Of a DNA stretch of 64,000 nucleotides, positions 55,492 to 63,734 are shown piece after piece. The position numbers were made by a program, and so were the translations under genes. Within the stretch, counting starts at the first letter, position 1. The number at the start of each line of letters is the position of its first letter. The stretch is from positions 4,464,001 through 4,528,000 of the forward strand of contig NZ_JANADO010000001.1 in the NCBI RefSeq assembly GCF_024199845.1. Reading direction: 5' to 3'. This DNA is from Bradyrhizobium sp. CCGB12. Its GTDB lineage: Bacteria; Pseudomonadota; Alphaproteobacteria; Rhizobiales; Xanthobacteraceae. Under the pieces are notes generated by a model that did no database searches, had not been told where the DNA came from, and worked only from the letters and a program-made list of their open reading frames with translations.

Positions 55492-57039
55492 CTACACGGT
55501 CGAGATGTTGTCGATCGGGCTGATGTCACCGACGAAGCGCAGCAGGTCGGCCATCGTGAATTCGCCAGGCACTTGCGACGGAAGCGTCGGCTTCCAGGTC
55601 TTGCCCTTGAGCCAAAGATACGACTGTCGATCGCCATGGACGAGGCCGACAAAGACCTCGGCAAGCAGCGTCGCGCCAACCGGTCCGAGTCGCTCACCTC
55701 CGCCCCGCTGCTCCGCCTCCTTGAGGATGTAGTACCAGAGCGGGGTGTGCTGGTGCAGACCATGCTTCTTCGCCACCGCACCGTCGCTTCCCTTCGAGAT
55801 TTCTTCGGGCGTCAGTGGATTCTTGATCTTCATGGCCTTGGCGACGTCCTGCCCGGACGGCAATCCCAACAGCACGCCGCGCTTGAGATTGCGGAACGGC
55901 AGGCTGCCGCCGTCGCCAGGCAGGGTGTGGAGTTGCGGCACGACGAACGGGTCGATCTTGCGAGATGGATTGAGCGCCACACCCGGCGGATTGGCCGGCA
56001 GGACTTGATAGAAGCGGCGCCAGTCTATGATCCAGTTGCTTGAAAGAACCGGAAGCGGAAGCGGTGGCTGAATCGGATTAGGTGCGAGATCTCCGATGAT
56101 TCCTCCCGAAAGCCCGGTAAACCTGAACAGCAGGTCGAGAGTTGCAGGAATACCGCCCGGCCCGGGCGTGAAGATCCTGTTGTGGCTGTAGACTTGACGA
56201 ACCATGCTGTGGCCGAGACGATAGACGGCCGCGGAGAACTCGACGGGCATGTAGGGTATCTTCTTGAAGCGATAGAAGCGCCGCCCCTGCTCGAGGATCT
56301 TGGCTACCAGTCCCTTCTCGGTGATCCGCTCCACGAAATCGTGCAAGACCATCCATTGGTAGTGCCAGGTCACGATCTGGCGCGCTTCCTCGAAGATCTC
56401 TCCCGGCGGCTTGCCTGACGCCGCGAGCCGATCGCAGACCTTGTTATGAAATTTGAGCATCGCAAGATGGGTCTGCGCGACGAGCAAATTCTCGTCGTTG
56501 CGATGGTCGCCGATCAGGGCAAACCCCTCGGGGCTGCGCGGAAGATCGTTGCGATGATCTCCCGTGATGCTATCGACGTTGACGGTCTTGCCGATCAGCA
56601 GCTTGGGGCCCGGAGTCTTGCCGTTGTCGGTGGCCGAGTTGCGCGCGTACAAATGACGGCTCCCGTCGGGACCGAGACCATACACGCAGTCGAGATCGAG
56701 CGCCGGCGTGCGAAAATTCTGCACGGCCATGGGATCGGCCTCCTTGTCGCCAAAGGAGGTCAGGTCCAGCGTGATGTCGTGATCGACGAATTGTCCGAGA
56801 TAGGTGAAGCCGGCGGGTATGTTGGCGTTGTTTCCCGCAGCGTCGCCAGGAGCGGGATCCTTCATCGCATCGGCGAGTTCATGGAGCGGACCGTCGTCGA
56901 CAGCCAGAGGTTCCAGTGTCGGAAACATCCGGCCAAACATGCCGGGATCATCGTGTCCGGTCAGCGTATCCAGAAAATGCCGCGTCGGCTGACGTCCGGC
57001 TTTGCCATGGCCGGGCTGAACGTTTACGTCGGTTCCCAT
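55492..57039 (-). CDS. Animal-type haem peroxidase (An_peroxidase superfamily)
   Basis: 515 residues. YLGQFVDHDITLDLTSF holds the distal His with its calcium-type Asp; GDHRNDENLLVAQTHLAMLKFHN is the family core with the Arg and Asn/Glu set; AAVYRLGHSMVRQVY holds the proximal His. These peroxidases relate to myeloperoxidase and cyclooxygenase; bacterial ones oxidise halides, phenols or fatty acids. No signal peptide or repeat domain is seen, so the export route is unclear. ATG at 57039 has GGAG. The gene stands alone with an AT-rich upstream region. Confidence 0.87.
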   Translation of the reverse strand: MGTDVNVQPGHGKAGRQPTRHFLDTLTGHDDPGMFGRMFPTLEPLAVDDGPLHELADAMKDPAPGDAAGNNANIPAGFTYLGQFVDHDITLDLTSFGDKEADPMAVQNFRTPALDLDCVYGLGPDGSRHLYARNSATDNGKTPGPKLLIGKTVNVDSITGDHRNDLPRSPEGFALIGDHRNDENLLVAQTHLAMLKFHNKVCDRLAASGKPPGEIFEEARQIVTWHYQWMVLHDFVERITEKGLVAKILEQGRRFYRFKKIPYMPVEFSAAVYRLGHSMVRQVYSHNRIFTPGPGGIPATLDLLFRFTGLSGGIIGDLAPNPIQPPLPLPVLSSNWIIDWRRFYQVLPANPPGVALNPSRKIDPFVVPQLHTLPGDGGSLPFRNLKRGVLLGLPSGQDVAKAMKIKNPLTPEEISKGSDGAVAKKHGLHQHTPLWYYILKEAEQRGGGERLGPVGATLLAEVFVGLVHGDRQSYLWLKGKTWKPTLPSQVPGEFTMADLLRFVGDISPIDNISTV

Positions 57040-57238
57040 CGCTTGCTCCTGCTTGAAATGCTGAAAGGGAGAGGGGCGACGAAGGTGTCGATGTTCCAAA
57101 ATTCTCGTTTCAGTATAGGTTTTTGAAAATTGCCCCTCTGGGTGCAGTACAATGAAATATTACCACAGATTGCATTCCGCAGAGAGCTTCAGCAGCGAGG
57201 CGTTTTGCCCCACCCGAACACGCGCTGTTGATTGATTG

Positions 57239-57592
57239 CTAGCGCTTCGCGGCGAACCGCGCCCAGATCTCGGCGTCCGTGTAGAAATCAACGCCACCGT
57301 CCAGATCTCTCACGAGCCACTCGCCGAGATAAACGATCTGCGTGCCGCTGCGCCGCGCGTGGCGAAGCTCGAACTTCCCATCAGCGTCCTTATGCAGCGA
57401 GCAGGTCGACTGAACCCAGCTCGGCCATTCCTGCAACGGCTGCCCCACGAACTGCCAGGCAACCAAAGCTGCGTTGTTCGGCAACGGCTCTAAAAGCAGT
57501 GTCTTGGTCACGCGATCTCCATCATGCAGTTGTCCCTGCTGCAACGCCTTGGAACCGGAAAGGTTTGATGTCTCTCGGCTCTGCACGAGCAT
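57239..57592 (-). CDS. Conserved hypothetical protein
   Basis: 117 residues. It contains LLLEPLPNNAALVAWQFVGQPLQEWPSWVQSTC, DGKFELRHARRSGTQIVYLGEW and a final FYTDAEIWARFAAKR. Beta-rich with several tryptophans; no signal peptide and no family I recognise. The ribosome site is weak. It lies between the haem peroxidase and ccdA genes, same strand. Confidence 0.6.
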   Translation of the reverse strand: MLVQSRETSNLSGSKALQQGQLHDGDRVTKTLLLEPLPNNAALVAWQFVGQPLQEWPSWVQSTCSLHKDADGKFELRHARRSGTQIVYLGEWLVRDLDGGVDFYTDAEIWARFAAKR

Positions 57593-57660
57593 GTCCTAGC
57601 TTGCCCGGCGGTCCTCAGCGCTTTCTTTTGGTTTTCCACCCGTGAAAACACGGTTTCGCC

Positions 57661-58392
57661 CTACCCGATCGTCTGCAGCGCCGGGAACGTCTCCAGCAGC
57701 CAGATGCTCACATTCGACACGGCGCCGGTGAGGAAGCCGATGCCGGTGATTACCATCAACACACCCATGGCCCGCTCGACATTGACGAGCTGGCCCTTCA
57801 TCCGCGCGAACAGTTTCGAGAACTGTTCGATCATCAGGGCGGCGAGCAGGAAGGGAATGCCGAGCCCCGCGGAATAGACCGCGAGCAGAGCCGCGCCCTT
57901 GGTCACCGTTGCCTCCGCTGCAGCGATCGACAGGATCGCGGCGAGGATCGGGCCGATGCACGGTGTCCAGCCAAAGGCAAAGGCGAGACCCATGATGTAG
58001 GCGCCCCAGAGCCCGACGGGCTTGGGAATGGACAGCCGGCCCTCGCGCATCAACAGGTCGATCCGCGTCAACCCAAGGAAGTGCAGGCCCATGACGATGA
58101 TGACGATGCCCGCGAGGATCGACAGCTCGGCCGACCAAGCGCGGATCAGCCCGCCGATCAGCGAAGCACTGGCGCCGAGCGCGACGAACACCGTGGAGAA
58201 ACCGAGCACGAACAAGAGCGCCGACACCATGATCGCGCGCTTGGAGGCCGCGGCCGGCTCGTCGCTCTCGACATGCTCGATCGTGGCGCCCGTCAGATAG
58301 ATCAGATAGGGCGGGACCAAAGGCAGGACGCAAGGCGAGAGGAAGCTGACGAGGCCGGCGATCAGCGCCGCCGGGATCGAAACATTTTGCAT
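57661..58392 (-). CDS. ccdA: Cytochrome c biogenesis protein CcdA
   Basis: 243 residues, six membrane helices in two repeats. The paired redox cysteines are in FLSPCVLPLVPPYLIYLTG (first repeat) and GWTPCIGPILAAILS (second repeat). It carries reductant from cytoplasmic thioredoxin across the membrane to periplasmic thioredoxin-like proteins that reduce apocytochrome c. ATG at 58392 chosen; no usual ccm genes are nearby. Confidence 0.92.
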   Translation of the reverse strand: MQNVSIPAALIAGLVSFLSPCVLPLVPPYLIYLTGATIEHVESDEPAAASKRAIMVSALLFVLGFSTVFVALGASASLIGGLIRAWSAELSILAGIVIIVMGLHFLGLTRIDLLMREGRLSIPKPVGLWGAYIMGLAFAFGWTPCIGPILAAILSIAAAEATVTKGAALLAVYSAGLGIPFLLAALMIEQFSKLFARMKGQLVNVERAMGVLMVITGIGFLTGAVSNVSIWLLETFPALQTIG

Positions 58393-58594
58393 GATGCAAT
58401 CGGAGCCATCTCAGGCCCGGCACGACGCGCAGGGAACGCGCGGCCGGAGCCGAACCGGCTCTGGTGTAGCCGATGCCGGGGAATGCGCAACACAAGCGCA
58501 CGAAACCGAGGCTCCTCCCGATGCCGTCCGCGATCACAGATGCGGCATCGGGACGCGCACAAATCTCGCCAAAAAGCGAGACTCGGCGGCGCGG

Positions 58595-58861
58595 CTACTT
58601 CACCACGCGGAGCAGCGGACGCCGGGGCTGGTCCTGCGTCTGCTTGGAAGGGGACAGCGGGTCGCTCGCAGCGCTCCGCAGCATTTCGTCGCACAATGCC
58701 TTCAAATCGGCATCGTCAATTCCTTTGAGCTTCATCCTGACGTCGAGGATGACCATGGACAGCAGCTCGGCCGACTCGCGGCTGTTGCTCGCATTGAGAA
58801 CCCTGCGGCACTCCTCGAGCGTTTCCAGCACCGACTGCAACTGTTCGTCTGAATGCGACAC
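58595..58861 (-). CDS. Small hypothetical helical protein
   Basis: 88 residues from a GTG at 58861 with GGAAAG nine bases upstream; a longer frame begins in the intergenic region. Helical and acidic (SHSDEQLQSVLETLEECRRV, SAELLSMVILDVRMKL), with a basic Pro-rich tail (RRPLLRVVK). No family known to me. Likely cytoplasmic. Confidence 0.6.
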   Translation of the reverse strand: MSHSDEQLQSVLETLEECRRVLNASNSRESAELLSMVILDVRMKLKGIDDADLKALCDEMLRSAASDPLSPSKQTQDQPRRPLLRVVK

Positions 58862-59343
58862 CGGCGTTCTTTCCGTTAATTCGGCCTGCGAGATGTGGCT
58901 GTGACGCCCCCTTCGGCCCCCGTGGAGACCCGAAGATAGCATGAGGCCGCTATGGCTCCGAACATGATTTCAGCGCGTTTCTGCAGTGAAATCGCGCTTC
59001 CCGCGAACATCGTCTCACGACGCCACCAACGATCGTCGGAGCAGTCCGAAACAAGATGCTTGGCGCCCTGTGATTGATCCATCCGGGACGATGGCAACGG
59101 CTCTCGCGCAGGAACGTCCATTGCGGACAGCGCCGACGATCCCGCAGCCATGTCAAGGCTCGCAACGGAACTCACGCGATACCCCTCAAGCGGGCACCAA
59201 TTTGCCCGATTCCCAGCCCTTGGCAGCACTTAAATACCGCTCGCACAGCAGTAAGGATGACGTTCAAAACTCATCACCCCGCAACCCGCCGTGGTTGTGG
59301 TTTGCGCCAGATTCTGCCAGTTTAGCAACCCGAAGGGAATTGT
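58862..59343. other. Intergenic region before the LysR gene, no supported gene
   Basis: 482 bases between a minus-strand and a plus-strand gene. A plus-strand frame runs 58986-59441 but has no ribosome site, overlaps the LysR start and reads as non-coding. It may hold the promoters of both genes; no operator pattern stands out. Confidence 0.5.
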
Positions 59344-60393
59344 ATGCACTCCATGGCGGAAAGGGGCGTTCCATTGGAAGAACGCCCAAAAACAAACGTG
59401 AGCGGCCTCTCGGATTGGGATACGGCCCGCATATTCCTTGAGGTCGTCCGATGCGGAAGTTTCCGCTCGGCGGCCGAGCGCCTATCGCTGTCGATCAACG
59501 CCGTCCGCCGCCGGATCGATGATTTCGAGCGCCAGACCGGCACCACCCTGTTCACCCGCGACGTGCACGGCACCCATCTGACCGACGAAGGCGCGATGGT
59601 GGTCTCCGCCGTCGAGCGCATGGAGAAGGCAGCCTTCGATGTGCTGCGCACCAGCGATTCGACGGCCAGCGCCCTGTCCGGTGAAGTCCGCGTTGCCGTC
59701 ACCGAGGGACTCGGGACGTTCTGGCTCGCCCCGCGCCTGGTCGAATTCCAGCAAACCTATCCGAAGATCCTGGTCGACCTGCATTGCGCGATGCGCTCGG
59801 CCGACGTCTCTCGCCACGAGGCCGACGTCGCCATCCATCTGTCGCGCCCCTCGGCGCTCGACGTCAAGCTCGTGCGCCTCGGCCGCATGCATCTGATGTT
59901 CTGGGCTTCCGAGAAATACATCGCAAAACATGGCGCGCCGAGCTCGGCGGCGGAATTGATCAAGCACCGCCTGGTGCTGCAATTCGCCGACCAGCTCGCC
60001 GCCAAGGAATCTTTCGAGAGCTTCTTCCCGGGCGTTTCGGAGCGTGACCTTCTGGTCATGAAGACCAACGTCTCGAGCGCCAACTACTGGGCGGTCGCGA
60101 ATGGCGCCGGAATCGGCGTATTCCCGAGCTACGCCATTGCGCTTGGCGGGAAGTTGATTCCACTGGAGGTCGAGCTGAACCGACCGCTGGATATCTGGCT
60201 GTCCTACCATCCCGGTAGCGGCCGGATTCCGCGCGTGCGGCACATGATTGACTGGCTGATCGAGGCTTTCAATCCGGCTCGCTTCCCGTGGTTTAAGGAG
60301 GAGTTCGTGCATCCGCATGAATTCAAGGACTCGTATATGGGCGAACCCCTGACCCAGCTCTTCGGGGGATTTTCAACCGAAGAACAACGGTGA
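59344..60393 (+). CDS. LysR-family transcriptional regulator
   Basis: 349 residues, longer than the usual 300. An N-terminal tail of about 25 residues precedes the helix-turn-helix (WDTARIFLEVVRCGSFRSAA, LSLSINAVRRRIDDFERQTG), and the effector domain follows to about residue 320. The end has an extra KEEFVHPHEFKDSYMGEPLT segment. AAGGGA lies before the ATG. The stop overlaps a possible GTG of the XRE gene (GTGA), so both may be translated together. Confidence 0.9.
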   Translation: MHSMAERGVPLEERPKTNVSGLSDWDTARIFLEVVRCGSFRSAAERLSLSINAVRRRIDDFERQTGTTLFTRDVHGTHLTDEGAMVVSAVERMEKAAFDVLRTSDSTASALSGEVRVAVTEGLGTFWLAPRLVEFQQTYPKILVDLHCAMRSADVSRHEADVAIHLSRPSALDVKLVRLGRMHLMFWASEKYIAKHGAPSSAAELIKHRLVLQFADQLAAKESFESFFPGVSERDLLVMKTNVSSANYWAVANGAGIGVFPSYAIALGGKLIPLEVELNRPLDIWLSYHPGSGRIPRVRHMIDWLIEAFNPARFPWFKEEFVHPHEFKDSYMGEPLTQLFGGFSTEEQR

Positions 60394-60401
60394 GAACGAA
60401 T

Positions 60402-60794
60402 ATGAAAGCAGCGGCGAAAAGAATGAAGCAGCGCAGTGCCGGCAAGCCGGACATTGAGCTTGGCAAGCGGATCCGCTTGCGGCGCGTCGAGATGAAGATC
60501 TCGCAGGCTGAGCTCGGCGAAAAGCTCGGCGTCAGCTTCCAGCAGGTCCAGAAATACGAGAAGGGCGTCAATCGCGTCGGCGCGGCTCGGCTTCAGCAGA
60601 TCGCCTCCGCCCTCGATGTGCCCGTGACCTTCTTCTATGACGGCGACAACAAGGCGCGCGAAGTGGAGAGCCTGCTCTTCCTCGACAGCGCCTTCAGCCT
60701 CCGGCTGCTGCGCGCCTACAGCAAGATCAAGGACCAGACGGTGCAGCGTCAGCTCGTCTCGCTGATGGAATCGATCGCCGCGAACGAAGGCTGA
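60402..60794 (+). CDS. XRE-family helix-turn-helix regulator
   Basis: 130 residues from the ATG at 60402; a GTG at 60390 that overlaps the LysR stop would add four. The domain DIELGKRIRLRRVEMKISQA then LGEKLGVSFQQVQKYEKGVN and VPVTFFYDG is the Cro/cI type with the usual rhizobial length. A helical C-terminal part of about 50 residues may dimerise. Clear case of two regulators in one operon. Confidence 0.88.
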   Translation: MKAAAKRMKQRSAGKPDIELGKRIRLRRVEMKISQAELGEKLGVSFQQVQKYEKGVNRVGAARLQQIASALDVPVTFFYDGDNKAREVESLLFLDSAFSLRLLRAYSKIKDQTVQRQLVSLMESIAANEG

Positions 60795-61114
60795 GATCGA
60801 TCGACGGTCCGGCCTTCGCGGCCGACGTTCAATCCGCCGCGTCGCGGGGGCGCGGCCGGATTGGACGAGACCGGACGAGATATGTCTGCGCCCGCGCGCT
60901 TGCGCGCGGTCTGTCTCGGGGTGGTCTGGCCGCCCCTTCGTCTTGGTAGTTTGGTCTTGGCAGTTTGGTCTTGGCAGTTTGCTGCCATTCGCCAACTTCG
61001 CGCGCGCCATGCAATCGCGGCACAGGCGGATGCAAGCTCTCCTCCCCTGCCCCGGTTGACCGCAGCGGCGCTTGCGCCGCACATTGCGCCTCGCCAACGA
61101 CCAGCGAGCACGCA
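60795..61114. other. Gap before enoyl-CoA hydratase, no gene
   Basis: 320 bases with no supported gene. The only notable feature is the 14-base tandem repeat at 60940-60981. It presumably contains the hydratase promoter. Confidence 0.5.
60940..60981. repeat. Three tandem copies of a 14-base unit
   Basis: GTCTTGGTAGTTTG then two exact GTCTTGGCAGTTTG. One base differs in the first copy. It lies 134 bases before the hydratase ATG. Confidence 0.85.
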
Positions 61115-61936
61115 ATGTCCGACATATCCAGCACGACCGAAACGGCTTACGCCGACGGCAAGATCCTCGAGCACACGGCCGGTGGCGTCGGCGTGATCAC
61201 CTTCAACAATCCCGACAAGCGCAACGCGATGTCGCTGGAAATGTGGGAGGGATTTGGCGAGGCGCTGACGAGCCTGCGTGACGACGAGACCGTGCGCGTC
61301 GTGATCCTGCGCGGCGCCGGCGGCAAGGCCTTCGTCTCGGGCGCCGACATCAGCCAGTTCGAGAAGGTCAGGCACAATGCAGCGGCGTCCGATGAATACG
61401 CCAAGCGCAGTGCTGCCCAGCGTGCGCTGCTTGCCGACTATCCCAAGCCGACCATCGCCTGCATCCAGGGCTTTTGTCTCGGCGGCGGCATGCAGATCGC
61501 GATGCTCGCCGACATCCGCATCGCTTCGCAGGACAGCCAGTTCGGCATTCCCGCCGCCAGGCTCGGCATCGCCTATGGCTATGACGGCTTGCGGCACCTG
61601 GTGTCGCTGGTCGGCCCGTCCTGGGCCCGCCTGTTGATGTACACCGGCATGCGCATCGATTCCGCCGAGGCGCTACGCATTGGTCTCGTCGAGCGCGTGA
61701 TCCCCGATGATCAGCTCTGGGGCGAGACCATGGCGATCGCGCAGACCATTTCCGAAAACGCGCCGCTCGCGATCAAGGCCGCCAAGATCACCATCGCACA
61801 GGTTCTGAAGGACGAGGGCCAGCGCAACATGAACGCGATCAAGGCGATCGGCAATGCGTGCATGGATAGCGCGGATTTCCGCGAGGGCCGACAGGCTTTC
61901 ATGGAAAAGCGCAAGCCGCAATTCAGAGGGAACTAG
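61115..61936 (+). CDS. Enoyl-CoA hydratase/isomerase family protein
   Basis: 273 residues with the crotonase fold. Oxyanion-hole segments are GGKAFVSGADISQF near residue 65 and IQGFCLGGGMQIAMLADIRIAS near 115, and the acid/base region is FGIPAARLGIAYGYDG, which lacks the usual Glu pair, so a decarboxylase- or isomerase-like role is possible. The ATG at 61115 was chosen; the longer frame runs into the tandem-repeat gap. Ribosome site weak. Followed by repeat C2. Confidence 0.87.
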   Translation: MSDISSTTETAYADGKILEHTAGGVGVITFNNPDKRNAMSLEMWEGFGEALTSLRDDETVRVVILRGAGGKAFVSGADISQFEKVRHNAAASDEYAKRSAAQRALLADYPKPTIACIQGFCLGGGMQIAMLADIRIASQDSQFGIPAARLGIAYGYDGLRHLVSLVGPSWARLLMYTGMRIDSAEALRIGLVERVIPDDQLWGETMAIAQTISENAPLAIKAAKITIAQVLKDEGQRNMNAIKAIGNACMDSADFREGRQAFMEKRKPQFRGN

Positions 61937-61972
61937 TTCCGCCGTCATTGCGAGCGGACCTCGCTCACCACT

Positions 61973-62051
61973 GTCATTGCGAGCGAAGCGAAGCAATCCA
62001 GAATCCCTCCACGGAAAGACTCTGGATTGCTTCGCTTCGCTCGTAATGACG
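61973..62051. repeat. Intergenic palindromic repeat, family C, copy 2
   Basis: GTCATTGCGAGCGAAGCGAA with GCAATCCAGA, then TCTGGATTGC with TTCGCTTCGCTCGTAATGAC. A partial copy GTCATTGCGAGCGG precedes it at 61944. Confidence 0.82.
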
Positions 62052-62190
62052 ATGTGGAGAGACCGAGTTCGGAACTCTGAGCCAACCTGAACCTGCATTC
62101 AGGAAGATTAAATTCCTCGGGCGCTCGCACCGCGATAGCAACCAATTGATCCACGGCAGGTTCTTCCGCCGTCACAAGAGGGAGATCGCA

Positions 62191-62478
62191 ATGAAACTCA
62201 AGTTTGCTGTTCTTGGTCTGGCTGCCCTGGGGGGAGCGGCGTTGGCGTCGGGACCGGCGCTCGCGGCGATGCCGAATGGCATCCCACAGGCCGACCGTAT
62301 CGCAGGCGGTCCGGCCGCCAACATCGACCAGGTCCGCATGGTCTGTAATCGCTGGGGCCGCTGCTGGTGGCGTCCGAACTATTACCGCGGCGCCTATGGC
62401 TATTACGGTGGCCCGCGCCGCTTCTACGGCGCACGGCCATATGGCTATTACGGCCACCGCCACTGGCGTCGCTGGTAA
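62191..62478 (+). CDS. Small secreted Tyr/Gly/Arg-rich protein
   Basis: 95 residues. Signal peptide KFAVLGLAALGGAALASGPA ends near ALAA. The mature part has CNRWGRCWWRPNYYRGAYGY and repeats of GYYG with basic residues up to the final HRHWRRW. Low-complexity, positively charged and aromatic; may bind the envelope or polysaccharide. ATG after GAGGGAG. It is followed by a terminator. Function unknown. Confidence 0.8.
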   Translation: MKLKFAVLGLAALGGAALASGPALAAMPNGIPQADRIAGGPAANIDQVRMVCNRWGRCWWRPNYYRGAYGYYGGPRRFYGARPYGYYGHRHWRRW

Positions 62479-62485
62479 CGACCAG

Positions 62486-62505
62486 GGGGCCGCAAGGCCC
62501 CTTTT
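62486..62505 (+). terminator. Rho-independent terminator
   Basis: GGGGCC-GCAA-GGCCCC followed by TTTT, with ACCA/TGGT outside. Just after the small secreted-protein gene. Confidence 0.85.
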
Positions 62506-62522
62506 GGTCGCGCGCGTCTTGG

Positions 62523-63602
62523 CTACAGCGCCGCGAGCACCGCTTTCGTGATGTCGGCGGTACCGTTACTGCCGCCGAACTCCATGGGTTTGATGCCACC
62601 GGCATAGACCTGGTCCACCGCACGCTCGATCGTCTCGCCGGCCTCAGCCGCGCTCTCGACGCCGTGCTTGTCGGCGAACCAGTCCAGCATCATCGCCGCT
62701 GACAGGATCATGCCGGTGGGGTTGGCCTTGCCCTGCCCCATGATATCGGGCGCGGTGCCGTGGCACGGTTGGAACACGGCGTACTTGTCGCCGATATCGG
62801 CCGACGGCGCCATGCCGAGGCCGCCTATCAGGCTCGCGGTAATGTCGGAGACGATATCGCCGAACATGTTCTCCATCACCATCACGTCGAAATCCCAGGG
62901 CCGCTTCACCAGCATCGCCGAGCAGGCATCGACATAGAGCCGGTCGGTCTTCACCTCCGGATGCTTCTTCTCGATCTCGTCGAAGATGCCGCGGAAGAAG
63001 GCAAAAGCCTTGAACACGTTCGCCTTGTCGACGCAGGTGAGCGCCCCCGGCTTGCCGCGCGCCTTGCGCCGTTCGGCCAAGCGAAACGAGAACTCGAACA
63101 GGCGCTCGGAGGTCTTGCGCGTGATCACCATGGTCTCGCGCGCGTCCTCATGGGTAACGACGCCCTTGCCCATCGAGGCGAACAGGCCTTCGGTCGACTC
63201 GCGGATCACGACGAGATCGATGCCGCGCCGGTCGGCGCCGACGATCGGGCTCGGCACACCCGGGATGAGCCGCGCCGGACGCACGCCGGCATAGAGATCG
63301 AAGATGAAGCGCAGCTCGATCTGCGGCGCGATCTCGGTGTTGTCGGGGTAGCGCACCGACGGCAGCCCGCACGCCCCGAGCAGGATCGCGTCCGCCTCTT
63401 CGCACAGCTTGATGGTCGTATCCGGCATCGATTTGCCGGTGGCGAGATAGTTGTTGGCACCGGCCGGCGCCTCGGTGAAGCGGAAGCGCAAATCCGACTT
63501 CTGTTCGATCTTGCGCAGGACTTCGATGGCCGGCGCCATGACTTCGGGACCGATGCCGTCGCCGGCGAGTACGGCAATGTGGAAGGCGTTGTTTGCGGAC
63601 AT
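62523..63602 (-). CDS. Isocitrate/isopropylmalate dehydrogenase family protein
   Basis: 359 residues. IAVLAGDGIGPEVMAPAIEVL is the NAD/substrate N terminus; the catalytic metal Asp are in YVDACSAMLVKRPWDFDVMV and NMFGDIVSDITASLIGGLGM; PCHGTAPDIMGQGKANPTGM ends the NAD site. The family oxidatively decarboxylates isocitrate, 3-isopropylmalate, tartrate or homoisocitrate. LeuB of rhizobia has a different length and locus, so tartrate or a related hydroxy acid is as likely. ATG at 63602. Confidence 0.87.
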   Translation of the reverse strand: MSANNAFHIAVLAGDGIGPEVMAPAIEVLRKIEQKSDLRFRFTEAPAGANNYLATGKSMPDTTIKLCEEADAILLGACGLPSVRYPDNTEIAPQIELRFIFDLYAGVRPARLIPGVPSPIVGADRRGIDLVVIRESTEGLFASMGKGVVTHEDARETMVITRKTSERLFEFSFRLAERRKARGKPGALTCVDKANVFKAFAFFRGIFDEIEKKHPEVKTDRLYVDACSAMLVKRPWDFDVMVMENMFGDIVSDITASLIGGLGMAPSADIGDKYAVFQPCHGTAPDIMGQGKANPTGMILSAAMMLDWFADKHGVESAAEAGETIERAVDQVYAGGIKPMEFGGSNGTADITKAVLAAL

Positions 63603-63633
63603 TTGAGAGACCTTAGGAAGGAGCCAGCCAAGT

Positions 63634-63720
63634 CGTCATTGCGAGCGAAGCGAAGCAATCCGGAACTGCACGTACGGAAACACTCTGGATTGCTTCGTCG
63701 CTTCGCTCCTCGCAATGACG
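63634..63720. repeat. Intergenic palindromic repeat, family C, copy 3
   Basis: CGTCATTGCGAGCGAAGCGA at one end and GCTTCGCTCCTCGCAATGACG at the other, with GCAATCCGGA and TCTGGATTGC inside. It lies between two minus-strand genes. Confidence 0.82.
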
Positions 63721-63734
63721 AAGGAGAGAAATGA

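Noticed and set aside
58986..59441. Plus-strand frame of 151 codons before the LysR gene
   Set aside because: No ribosome site, overlaps the LysR coding start and has a non-coding composition.
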